Below are positions 1 through 6,080 of a stretch of 13,718 nucleotides of DNA, piece after piece. The DNA comes from Pelotomaculum sp. UBA1371 (GTDB taxonomy: Bacteria > Bacillota > Desulfotomaculia > Desulfotomaculales > Pelotomaculaceae): positions 17,614-31,331 of the forward strand of contig DBRJ01000019.1 in the NCBI GenBank assembly GCA_002305915.1, written 5' to 3'. Below the pieces are notes generated by a model that saw nothing but the letters and a program-made list of their open reading frames with translations, ran no database searches and was not told the DNA's origin. The translations under genes were made by a program, and so were the position numbers. The first letter of the stretch is position 1. Every line of letters starts with the position of its first letter.

Positions 1-191
1 CCCCGTCCGTTGACATAGAACGCACCGGCAACAGGACTGTAAAGCGCTGCTTGCTCCGCCAAACTTTCAGGAACGGGCTCAGGCACCCGTTGGCACCCGG
101 CAGTTAGGACCAGGAGCATAATAAATAAAACTAACAGAACATTCTTGTATTTACCTTTAGACCTCTCGTATTTATCTTTACACCTGCTCAT
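1..191 (-). CDS. Lipoprotein, C-terminal part beyond window edge
   Basis: This minus-strand gene starts at ATG 191-189 and runs off the left edge, leaving 63 codons visible. Residues 1-17 are basic (MSRCKDKYERSKGKYKN). A hydrophobic stretch follows (about 18-30), then LTAGC with Cys33, so it reads as a lipoprotein signal (signal peptidase II, lipid-anchored to the membrane). Thr at -3 is less usual than Leu/Val. After the Cys comes a Pro/Glu-rich linker (VPEPVPES) and the start of a domain that I cannot identify. GGTGGAG lies just before the ATG, a rather close ribosome site; Met25 is another possible start but would leave almost no signal peptide. It is the last of three closely spaced minus-strand genes. 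The basic N-terminal region contains a 7-residue tandem duplication (separate entry). The function is unknown. Confidence 0.7.
   Translation of the reverse strand, partial: MSRCKDKYERSKGKYKNVLLVLFIMLLVLTAGCQRVPEPVPESLAEQAALYSPVAGAFYVNGR
147..185. repeat. 21-bp-period tandem duplication in lipoprotein start
   Basis: GTATTTACCTTTAGACCT (147-164) recurs as GTATTTATCTTTACACCT (168-185), 16 of 18 bases identical, with a 21-bp period. On the protein level this makes RCKDKYE followed by RSKGKYK in the lipoprotein's basic n-region. The period is a multiple of three, so the frame is kept. Confidence 0.75.
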
Positions 192-225
192 AGCTCCACC
201 AAAAAGTGCCGGCCGTTATTGAATA

Positions 226-468
226 CTATGATCTGTTCAGACCCTCTTTAAATTTATAATAAGCTACGATGCCCAGACCATATAGAAACAATCCCGCACC
301 AAATATTTTATAAGGTTCTTGAAGTTTTACTTCTCCAAAGGCAACAATCAATGCTCCTGCTGTTAAGAAAAATACAGACCTCTTCACATTCGATTTATTC
401 TTCAAGGTTAAAGCAAGTCTTATTGATAAAGCTGCAGGAATTATTAAGATTATTTTTTCCAAACTCAT
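226..468 (-). CDS. Small hypothetical membrane protein (80 aa)
   Basis: I do not recognise this family. The protein has 80 residues and three likely membrane segments (about 4-20, 31-47 and 53-70), joined by short charged stretches (KNKSNVKRS at 23-31, KLQEPYK at 48-54). The C-terminus is basic (YKFKEGLNRS). Start ATG 468-466 follows the TAA that would end the undamaged upstream cyclotransferase frame (472-474), with only 3 nt between. Its ribosome site (GGGAAG) lies inside the last codons of that gene, so the two were probably translationally coupled. It ends 34 bp before the lipoprotein gene. Its reading frame is intact although its upstream partner is broken. The role is unknown. Confidence 0.65.
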   Translation of the reverse strand: MSLEKIILIIPAALSIRLALTLKNKSNVKRSVFFLTAGALIVAFGEVKLQEPYKIFGAGLFLYGLGIVAYYKFKEGLNRS

Positions 469-471
469 TTT

Positions 472-880
472 TTACTTCCCGATTCTATAATTTCCCCAAT
501 TGCCCTTTGGCACAACAGTTCCCAGCTCTTCCAATGCTGCCGGTCTTACCCAGATGTATAGATAAGCCAGTACCTTTCCTCGCAGGCAAGTTCCACTTCC
601 TGGACGACACACTCGTAAAGACTATCAGGAGCCCCACGCCCGTTATAACCTTCCAGGCTGTCCAATACCTGCAGAGCCTCTCCGCCACATCCTGCAATTC
701 CACTACCTCACCATGAACAAACCCCCGGCCGGGCTTTACCGCCGGGTATCCATAAGGCAGATCGTACAGTATGCCCCTGGTTTTTCCCGCGCAGATACTC
801 TTAACAAAGGGCTTGATAACAGAGTAATTGCTCAAACCCTTCATCAAGGTGCCGTAAACGAAAACCCTGGTGATTTCCAT
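472..880 (-). pseudogene. GGCT/AIG2-like gamma-glutamylcyclotransferase, two frameshifts
   Basis: The N-terminus is a typical gamma-glutamylcyclotransferase-like (AIG2/GGCT) domain: VFVYGTLMKG at 7-16 (substrate-loop YGTL), then GILYDLPYGYPAV and GEVVEL. After codon 67 homology jumps frame at 678-682, where the minus strand reads GCGGAGAGGCTC. Dropping one AG restores ALQVLDSLEGY, which carries the expected catalytic Glu (E76 of the rebuilt protein). A second jump at 557-560 (TATA) restores YWLIYIWVRPAALEELG and the C-terminal GNWGNY, ending at TAA 472-474. Removing both dinucleotides gives a clean 134-residue protein, normal for the family. Two single-base deletions would explain it equally well. 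The frame read without correction gives 131 residues (stop at 485) but a wrong C-terminal half without the catalytic Glu. A ribosome site AGGTGG precedes ATG 880. This is either a recent pseudogene or two sequencing errors. Confidence 0.85.
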
Positions 881-920
881 GCTGTACCACCTTTAACTAT
901 CCACATGGTGCCTGGCGCTG

Positions 921-960
921 AAAGAAACAGGCTCCTGGAGTCAAGTTCCAAAGGAGCCTG
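921..960 (-). terminator. GC-rich hairpin with T-rich tail
   Basis: On the minus strand CAGGCTCCT pairs with AGGAGCCTG (9 bp, 952-960 with 928-936) around a 15-nt loop that can itself pair GGA with TCC. TTTCTTTC follows directly. It lies about 190 bp past proA and 41 bp before the GGCT start. It could therefore end the proA transcript or act as an attenuator in the leader of the 1-880 operon. Confidence 0.5.
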
Positions 961-1081
961 AAGGCCGGACCGGAACCGGAGCCCCGGGAAAACATTACTG
1001 GACTTACAGGACAATAAATACTGGAAGTACATCAATTGAGCTCTGATATATTCAACCCTGGCTGTCCGAACCAGTACCTGC

Positions 1082-1110
1082 AAAAACATTCACATTGGGA
1101 ATAAATGTGA
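1082..1110 (-). terminator. Weak hairpin-plus-T5 terminator after proA
   Basis: On the minus strand TCACATT and AATGTGA form a 7-bp stem with a 7-nt loop (1090-1110). After ATG comes TTTTTG (1082-1086). The stem is AT-rich, so termination would be weak. It sits about 40 bp after the proA stop. The rest of 881-1150 shows no credible gene. A possible ATG ORF at 1089-844 lacks a ribosome site and overlaps the GGCT gene. Confidence 0.35.
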
Positions 1111-1150
1111 CACCGGCGAACAATTAAAGTCAAAACTTTATTATAACGGA

Positions 1151-2446
1151 TTATAACGGGAATTCCTTATCCAGCTTTTTGTGTTTGAATGTCTTTTCCC
1201 TGTTGGAGTATTCCGCAACAATATGTCCGTTCCCGATCAACTTGTACTTGTAGATTACCAGACCCTCCAGGCCCACCGGACCCCTGGCATGAATTTTATT
1301 TGTGCTGATCCCCACTTCCGCTCCGAAGCCGTAGCGGAATCCGTCGCTGAAACGGGTGGAACAATTCCAGAAAACGTTGCCGGAGTCAACCAGGGCCATG
1401 AACCGGGCAGCGTTGTCCTTGCTGCTTGTAATGATGCTGTCGGTGTGGCCGGAGCCGAAATGATTGATATGGTTGATAGCTTCGTCTACATCGCCCACCA
1501 CTTTGATTGACAGCATGTAATCCAGGTATTCCGTACCCCAGTCATCTTCCGTGGCGGGGTCCGCGGCAATAATTTCCCGTGTCCTCGGGCAGCCGCTCAA
1601 GTTAACCTGTTTTTTGTCCAGGAGATCCTTTAAGACTGGCAAAAAGTCCGGGGCGGCTTTTTCATGCACCAGCAGGGTTTCCGTAGCATTACACACAGCC
1701 ACATACTGGGTTTTAGAATCCACCACAATTCTGGCTGCCATCTCCAGATCTGCGCTTTCATCAACATAACAGTGACAGATACCGTCCGCGTGGCCCAGGA
1801 CAGGAATCCGCGAATTGTCCATAATGTATCTGACGAACTCATTTGAACCCCGGGGTATGATCAGGTCGATGTACTGGTCCATTTTCAGCATTTCACCAAC
1901 CTCCGCCCTGGTCTCCATCAGTTTCAGCCAGTTGGCGGGGACCCCCGCTTCCTCTGTAGCCCTGATGATGACATCAGCCAGGATCCGGTTGGTTTCCATG
2001 GCCTCGGAGCCGCCCTTGAGCATTACACAGTTACCGCTCTTCAGGCAGAGGGTGGAAATCTGCACCAGGGCATCGGGCCTGGATTCGAAAATTACGCCGA
2101 TTACTCCAATGGGGCAGGTTACTTTATACAATTCCAGGTCCTCGTCCAGCCCGGTGGAAAGCAGCGTCTTGCCCACCGGGTCTTCCAGCTGGATCAGGCT
2201 GTTGATGCCGTCAATAACATCAGCTATCTTCGGCTGGTCAAATTTCAGCCGTTTCAAGAGGGGCTCAGGCAGGTTTTCCCTCTGGCTCCTCTCGAGATCT
2301 TCCCGGTTGGCTTTGATGATTTCAGCCTCCCGGTCGCTCAAAGACCTGGCAATCTGCGCCAGCGCCCTGTTTTTTTGGTCCCCGCTCAGGGCAGCCAGTT
2401 TAATGGATGCTTCTTTGACCTGGCGGGCAAAATCCTCAATACCCAT
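1151..2446 (-). CDS. proA: Glutamate-5-semialdehyde dehydrogenase (gamma-glutamyl phosphate reductase)
   Basis: ProA reduces L-glutamyl 5-phosphate with NADPH to glutamate semialdehyde, the second step of proline synthesis in the cytosol. The 431 residues show the aldehyde-dehydrogenase-type fold signatures: GVIGVIFESRPDA (114-126), LKSGNCVMLKGGSEA (135-149), DLIIPRGSN (194-202), GHADGICH (218-225), and the catalytic Cys252 in VAVCNATETLLVH. The motif before the Cys is SKTQYVAVCN rather than the more usual KTQRPGVCN. The C-terminus is extended (EYSNREKTFKHKK), which accounts for a length above the usual 415-420. Start ATG 2446 is well placed behind AGAGGGGAT. There is no proB on either side, although the two are often adjacent, so ProB must be encoded elsewhere. 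A weak promoter candidate is TTACAA (2515-2520), 17 bp, TATCAT (2492-2497). Confidence 0.96.
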   Translation of the reverse strand: MGIEDFARQVKEASIKLAALSGDQKNRALAQIARSLSDREAEIIKANREDLERSQRENLPEPLLKRLKFDQPKIADVIDGINSLIQLEDPVGKTLLSTGLDEDLELYKVTCPIGVIGVIFESRPDALVQISTLCLKSGNCVMLKGGSEAMETNRILADVIIRATEEAGVPANWLKLMETRAEVGEMLKMDQYIDLIIPRGSNEFVRYIMDNSRIPVLGHADGICHCYVDESADLEMAARIVVDSKTQYVAVCNATETLLVHEKAAPDFLPVLKDLLDKKQVNLSGCPRTREIIAADPATEDDWGTEYLDYMLSIKVVGDVDEAINHINHFGSGHTDSIITSSKDNAARFMALVDSGNVFWNCSTRFSDGFRYGFGAEVGISTNKIHARGPVGLEGLVIYKYKLIGNGHIVAEYSNREKTFKHKKLDKEFPL

Positions 2447-2482
2447 CTTGACATCCCCTCTCTCAAAAGCTTTTTTGTTCTT

Positions 2483-2605
2483 TTAAAATACATGATACAT
2501 GCTTTCCGCAGTCTTTGTAACTATCTGCTCTTTTGATATTCCTAATTCTTTCGACGAGTGTATTAAAGAAACCTGTTTTTGTCTGGCTAATTTATCCTTC
2601 CCCAC
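2483..2605 (-). CDS. Possible 40-aa protein, faintly Spo0E-like
   Basis: A 40-codon frame reads VGKDKLARQKQ, then SLIHSSKELGISKEQIV and ends TAESMYHVF. Its composition looks protein-like, and the pattern LxxxxKELGISKEQIV resembles the first half of Spo0E-family peptides (two short helices; phosphatases of Spo0A-P). The expected SQxLD motif is absent (TKTAES instead). The only start I see is GTG 2605-2603, with no convincing ribosome site, and a proA promoter candidate overlaps its end. It could be a decayed gene, a chance frame or a divergent Spo0E-like peptide. It ends 36 bp before proA. Confidence 0.2.
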   Translation of the reverse strand: MGKDKLARQKQVSLIHSSKELGISKEQIVTKTAESMYHVF

Positions 2606-2643
2606 AGGACTGCATAGTGAACTTTATTCCCACTGTCATGTCA

Positions 2644-3348
2644 TTATTTTGCCAGGGTTTCCTTCATCCAATCCACCAGACTGCAGCCGTACTGTTCCCG
2701 GATCTTTTCCACTTCCTCCATCCCCTTGATCTGCCCGTTACCCAGGGAGATAACCAGATCCAGGGCCGGTTCTACTTCGCTTACTTCATGGGTGGACATT
2801 AAAACCGTTTGCTCCCGCAGGTCCAGGTAGGAAATCATTGATTTGATGATGGAATCCCGCACCAGGGGATCAAGGCCGGCCAGGGGTTCATCCAAAAGGA
2901 GCAGCGGCGCCCGGCGGGACAGGGTCAGCAGGATTTTTAAGCGACCCCGGTTACCTTTAGAAAGATGCCTGACCTTTTTGTCCGGTTCCAGATGCATAAA
3001 GTGGAGAATTTCTTGAGCTTTCTGATGCTCAAAGTCAGCAAAGAGACCGGCGTTGAACTTTATTGTTTCTTCCACGGTAAAGAAGGGATAAAGGGCATCC
3101 AGCTCTGAAAGATAGGCCACTTCCCCGGCAATCCGGCGGCCGGCTTTTTTCCCGCACACGGTTACTGAACCCCGGCTGGGGCGGACTAGACCCGCAATTA
3201 GTTTCAGTATCGTTGATTTGCCGCTCCCGTTGGGTCCCACCAGGGCGATTATTCTCCCCCGGGGCAGCTGGAAACTAACGTTGTTTAAGGCCAATTTTCC
3301 AGGATATCTTTTAGTCACCTGCGAAAAGCTCACAATATGCTCGGTCAT
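2644..3348 (-). CDS. ABC transporter ATP-binding protein, YtrB-like
   Basis: This 234-residue cytoplasmic ATPase would drive the membrane protein encoded two genes upstream. It has Walker A GPNGSGKST (38-46), Walker B LLLLDEPLAGLDP (149-161, including the D-loop), and the switch His187 in MSTHEV. The signature is LSKGNRGRL (129-137) instead of LSGGQ, as in ATPases tied to GntR/YtrA regulators. The Q-loop position reads YLSELD (79-84), with no glutamine. The C-terminal tail after about 205 is short and carries no extra domain. ATG 3348 lies two bases after the repressor's TAA with GGAGGG upstream, so the two genes are co-translated. The substrate cannot be told from the sequence. An export or envelope-stress role as for B. 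subtilis ytr genes is only an analogy. Confidence 0.92.
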   Translation of the reverse strand: MTEHIVSFSQVTKRYPGKLALNNVSFQLPRGRIIALVGPNGSGKSTILKLIAGLVRPSRGSVTVCGKKAGRRIAGEVAYLSELDALYPFFTVEETIKFNAGLFADFEHQKAQEILHFMHLEPDKKVRHLSKGNRGRLKILLTLSRRAPLLLLDEPLAGLDPLVRDSIIKSMISYLDLREQTVLMSTHEVSEVEPALDLVISLGNGQIKGMEEVEKIREQYGCSLVDWMKETLAK

Positions 3349-3350
3349 GG

Positions 3351-3734
3351 TTATACCCTCCCTGCTTTCGTGATCAACAATTTCTGGCGCACACCCTCAA
3401 CAATCTCCTCCGCACTGAAACCCGTTTCAGACATATCCTTAATAAATGTGTCAATCTGCTCATTCTTCAAGTCTTCCCGCAGTTGCTTCAGCCTTTCTTC
3501 ATCTTCGGTGATAAAGGAGCCCAGGCCGCGTCTGGTTTCAGCTATGGCCAGGCGCTCCAGTTCCGTGTACACCCGCTGTACGGTATTTGGGTTCACCCCG
3601 TTTTGTACAGCCATTTCCCGGACCGAGGGCAATTTGTCTCCGGCCTTAAGTTCGCCCCGCACCACCTGCCGGCAGATGCGCCGGATCATTTGCAGGTAAA
3701 TGGGCTGGGTATTGTTAAATGTTCGGCTCATCAT
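3351..3734 (-). CDS. GntR-family transcriptional regulator, YtrA subfamily
   Basis: The protein has 127 residues. A winged helix-turn-helix fills residues 11-76 (PIYLQMIRRICRQVV, then GDKLPSVREMAVQNGVNPNTVQRVYTELE, then the wing RRGLGSFI). Only a short helical tail of about 50 residues follows, and no large ligand-binding domain. This is the layout of the YtrA subfamily, which represses its own ABC transporter operon. ATG 3734 directly abuts the permease TAG (3735-3737), with GAGGTG as ribosome site; a second ATG lies at 3731. It is the middle gene of the operon. The inverted-repeat operator at 4565-4600, upstream of the first gene, is the likely target. The inducer is unknown. Confidence 0.93.
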   Translation of the reverse strand: MMSRTFNNTQPIYLQMIRRICRQVVRGELKAGDKLPSVREMAVQNGVNPNTVQRVYTELERLAIAETRRGLGSFITEDEERLKQLREDLKNEQIDTFIKDMSETGFSAEEIVEGVRQKLLITKAGRV

Positions 3735-4547
3735 CTACACCTCTACCCTGTGGTCGATTAGCCAGGCGGACAGGGCGAACAGGGCTGCCGTCAGAAGGAG
3801 GTAGAAGAGCACCTCACCGGTATAGAATTGGCCTACGGCAAGATTTACGGAGAAACTGCCGGGCACATCTGTCCTGAATTCCCCGGCCAACTGCGGCAGA
3901 GTCAATAGTTGAAGCTTGACCGGACCCCAGTTGGTCAGCAGATCATAAATCCGGGTTTCTGTCAGGTAGCCGAAACCCACCACGGCCACAAGAAAAACTG
4001 CGGCGCCGGCCAACCAGCGGAACCGGCCCAGTACACCGGCGGCCAATGCGTTCACCACTGAAATCAGGGTGGCCCAGGCCCCGATATAGATACTGGCGGC
4101 GACGGTGAAAAGAGCGGCGTAAAAACCAACCTCCACTACAACGGCAGCCAGTTTTGCAGGGACAAGCCCGCCCAACTGCTCAGGCTGGGGGCTGATCAAG
4201 ATCCCCATTAGCAGCAGGACGGCTGTCAACACAATAATGGCAAGCATCTGCAGCAGAGCATTGGCAAATTTCGCCGACAACAGCATCCAGGCCGGCTGGG
4301 GGCAGTGCAGCCACAGGTGGGGAGTAACTTTCCACTCCCAGGCCAGGCTTTTTAGAATATACATAGCCGGGTATAAAAGCAGGATGAACAGAATAAAGGC
4401 TGAGGGCACAAAGATTATTCCCAGATTGTGCCGGTAGGACAGGTAGACCAGCCAAAGCCCCCCGATTAAAAGAATGGCCAGGGAGACAAAGGCGGAATTC
4501 CGGGTCATGCGGAACTCCTTTTGCAAAAGATTCCACCAGGCGCTCAT
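3735..4547 (-). CDS. ABC transporter membrane protein (permease-like)
   Basis: The protein has 270 residues and six likely membrane helices at roughly 20-37, 44-64, 98-118, 135-158, 178-195 and 244-264. The start is MSAWWNLLQKEFRMTRNSAF: a cytoplasmic amphipathic stretch with an LLQKEFR-type motif, common in ABC-2-like permeases. The fifth and sixth helices are separated by an approximately 50-residue loop (196-243). With the ATPase it would form a transporter in the cytoplasmic membrane; I assign it mainly by context and topology. It is the first gene of the operon, starting at ATG 4547 behind AGGGG, and shares its stop with the start of the repressor gene. The substrate is unknown. Confidence 0.8.
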   Translation of the reverse strand: MSAWWNLLQKEFRMTRNSAFVSLAILLIGGLWLVYLSYRHNLGIIFVPSAFILFILLLYPAMYILKSLAWEWKVTPHLWLHCPQPAWMLLSAKFANALLQMLAIIVLTAVLLLMGILISPQPEQLGGLVPAKLAAVVVEVGFYAALFTVAASIYIGAWATLISVVNALAAGVLGRFRWLAGAAVFLVAVVGFGYLTETRIYDLLTNWGPVKLQLLTLPQLAGEFRTDVPGSFSVNLAVGQFYTGEVLFYLLLTAALFALSAWLIDHRVEV

Positions 4548-4564
4548 ATTTTCCCCTCCCCAAA

Positions 4565-4600
4565 ATAGTGTAACTGTGTATTAGTTAAATAGTACACTAT
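4565..4600. promoter_or_regulatory. Probable YtrA/GntR operator of the ABC operon
   Basis: GTGTATTA (4576-4583) and TAGTACAC (4590-4597) form a 22-bp inverted repeat, 7 of 8 positions matching, with a 6-bp spacer. ATAGTGTA (4565-4572) is a perfect inverted partner of TACACTAT (4593-4600). There are thus three GTGTA/TACAC half-sites, two of them 8 bp apart in direct orientation. The site covers the -10 and the presumed transcription start, so bound repressor would block initiation. The sequence resembles known YtrA-type operators (AGTGTA...TACACT). Confidence 0.75.
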
Positions 4601-4617
4601 ATCACCATTACTGTCAA
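4589..4617 (-). promoter_or_regulatory. Sigma-A promoter of permease-gntR-ATPase operon
   Basis: On the minus strand there is a perfect -35 TTGACA (4612-4617), a 17-bp spacer and -10 TACTAT (4589-4594). Transcription should start near 4582, about 35 nt before the permease ATG. Confidence 0.8.
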
Positions 4618-4705
4618 TTGCTTTCTGGAAAATATTTTTCAATGTCCTTGACCGGATATTGAAGAGCAACTCCCCAGCCCAGCCAGCAAGGACACCGCAT
4701 AATCA

Positions 4706-4748
4706 AGTAGGGTAGCGCCTAAGTAAATTACTGCGGCGCTACCCTACT
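4706..4748. repeat. 43-bp nested palindrome beside rnpB
   Basis: AGTAGGGTAGCGCC (4706-4719) and GGCGCTACCCTACT (4735-4748) are perfect 14-bp inverted arms. The 15-bp centre is itself nearly palindromic (AGTAA-A-TTACT), so only a TA/GC pair breaks the symmetry. It starts 14 bp past the rnpB 3' end on the minus strand. It may stop rnpB transcription, but neither side has a good T-tract (TTGATTAT on the minus side). Its form also suits a dispersed intergenic repeat. Confidence 0.7.
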
Positions 4749-4762
4749 CGATATTAATACAC

Positions 4763-5120
4763 GTGAGCTAATCGATAAGCCGGGTTCTGTCGTGGGTGAT
4801 CATCTATCTGGGACGCCGGTTGCCCGGCGCCTCGTGCGACCTGACCCGGGAACTGGGACGGGCCGCCCCGGTGTTCCCCTATTCGGTCTTGCTCCTGGCG
4901 GGGTTTACCTAGCCGGACGGTCGCCCGCCCGCTGGTGCGCTCTTACCGCACCGTTCCATCCTTGCCGCATCCCTTACCGGGATGGGCGGTCTGCATTTCT
5001 GTGGCACTATCCTCGGGGTCGCCCCCACTGGGTATTACCCAGCACCATGCCCTGTGGAGCCCGGACTTTCCTCAGGCGCCGCCTTTCGGCCCGGCGCCCG
5101 CGATCACCTGATTTGCTCAC
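4763..5120 (-). ncRNA. rnpB: RNase P RNA, bacterial type A
   Basis: This is the catalytic RNA of RNase P, which removes 5' leaders from pre-tRNAs. On the minus strand the conserved 5' core GAGGAAAGTCCGGGCTCC, the AGAGCGCACCAG stretch, the L15 tRNA-CCA-binding GGTAAACCCC, AGCAAGACCGAATAGGGG and the 3' signature ACGACAGAACCCGGCTTATC appear in the right order. Ends are set from helix P1, GTGAGC (5115-5120) with GCTCAC (4763-4768), extended by AATC/GATT. The 358-nt length and the AATAGGGG segment, as in E. coli, point to type A rather than the Bacillus type B. Boundaries are good to a few bases. Confidence 0.95.
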
Positions 5121-5154
5121 TTAAATATTAAATTTAGATCCTGTATTTTATTGT

Positions 5155-5184
5155 ATTATATCATCTTTTCGACAATTTACGCAA
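5155..5184 (-). promoter_or_regulatory. rnpB promoter
   Basis: On the minus strand -10 TATAAT (5155-5160) is perfect and stands 18 bp after TTGCGT (5179-5184). The predicted start is about 30 nt upstream of helix P1, so a short 5' leader would be trimmed. The rest of 5121-5321 holds nothing I can assign beyond a 10-bp palindrome CAGGCGCCTG at 5269-5278. Confidence 0.6.
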
Positions 5185-5321
5185 ATAAGACAAAAAGCGC
5201 TGCATCTACACGGCCCCTGTACTGTTCAGGAAAATCTTATTAAACCGGCTGTATGGTAAAGGGACAGGCAGGCGCCTGGTGGTGAGGTGCCCGGCCGGCC
5301 TTAACTATCGTTGAAATGACT

Positions 5322-6032
5322 TCACCTTTCCCAGAAAAGGAGCCTTCCGCAGTTGCTGCAGTAAACCAGTCCCTCTCCCAGCTTCAAGAGTCTCATGTCG
5401 TTAAAAGGAATCCCCATCCGGCAGCCCATGCAGGTGCCCTTTTCCACCCGGGCCAGCGGGTCGTTGTATTTTTTCTTCATCTCAAGATATTTATTCCACA
5501 GGTCGACATCCAGATTATCCAGCAGTTTTTGCCTTTGCAGCGGAATCTGGGCCAGCTGCTGCCTTATATTTTGCTGGTTGGCCAGATGGGAGCCATACAT
5601 TCTGCGATAGTCCTCCGCCTTGGCATTAAGCTCTGCGCTCATTTTTTCCAACTCTGCCTTTATTTCCTCAACATCTTCCATCAGGCCCAGGATCTCATCT
5701 TCGGTCCGGTTGATCATGCTTTTAAGATTGTCCAGCTTTTTACTGCTGGTATTGATTTCTTTAATATTGGTAATCATTCCACCGTACAATTTCTCACCAA
5801 GGCTCTGGACCTGCTCGGTTGCTGAAGTGGCATCCAGTTCTTTGGCCTTTAAATCTCTTTTTAAACTTCTGTACTTTTCCTTTAACTTATTAAAAACAAC
5901 ACGGCCTTTTTCAATTTCATTCTTGGCTTCCTTCAGATCCCCCGACATCTGTCCCTCCCTCAGCTTAATCTCCAGTACCCTTCTCCGCCCGTCCAGGAGC
6001 TGGATTTCCCATAGCGGTTTTAATTCAGGCAT
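5322..6032 (-). CDS. Coiled-coil protein with C4-type zinc ribbon (PF02591 type)
   Basis: The protein has 236 residues. Residues 15-175 are almost entirely charged heptad-like helix, predicted as a long antiparallel coiled coil. It carries the family motif EKLYGGMITNIKEI (80-93) at the turn between the helices. The C-terminal zinc ribbon has Cys201/Cys204 (CMGC) and Cys225/Cys228 (CSNC). This matches the widespread bacterial C4-type zinc ribbon family, cytoplasmic and often proposed to bind nucleic acid; its exact role is not settled. The start ATG 6032 has GAGGAGAG upstream. It follows the nif3-like gene by 46 bp, with a terminator-like hairpin in the gap, and precedes rnpB. The same gene order occurs in other Clostridia, from general knowledge. 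Confidence 0.9.
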   Translation of the reverse strand: MPELKPLWEIQLLDGRRRVLEIKLREGQMSGDLKEAKNEIEKGRVVFNKLKEKYRSLKRDLKAKELDATSATEQVQSLGEKLYGGMITNIKEINTSSKKLDNLKSMINRTEDEILGLMEDVEEIKAELEKMSAELNAKAEDYRRMYGSHLANQQNIRQQLAQIPLQRQKLLDNLDVDLWNKYLEMKKKYNDPLARVEKGTCMGCRMGIPFNDMRLLKLGEGLVYCSNCGRLLFWER

Positions 6033-6046
6033 ACCAATCTCTCCTC

Positions 6047-6080
6047 AATAAAAGATAAAGGATAGGAAAAGTCCTATCCT
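6047..6080 (-). terminator. Hairpin at nif3-like gene end
   Basis: On the minus strand AGGATAGG-ACTTTT-CCTATCCT (6059-6080) is followed by TTATCTTTTATT. The first stem bases include the TAG stop of the nif3-like gene. It should stop much of the transcription before the zinc ribbon gene, or allow partial read-through. Confidence 0.6.

Noticed and set aside
844..1089. Minus-strand 81-codon ORF upstream of the cyclotransferase
   Set aside because: No ribosome site, overlaps the well-supported GGCT start in another frame, and starts within the tail of a hairpin.
881..1150. T-box or other riboswitch in the leader of the 1-880 genes
   Set aside because: The AAAGGTGGTAC stretch before the start only resembles the T-box core by chance; the specificity loop and the rest of the conserved core are missing.
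4792..5124. Plus-strand 110-codon ORF and others across 4763-5120
   Set aside because: It lies wholly on the complement of the conserved RNase P RNA core; no ribosome site and no protein-like pattern.
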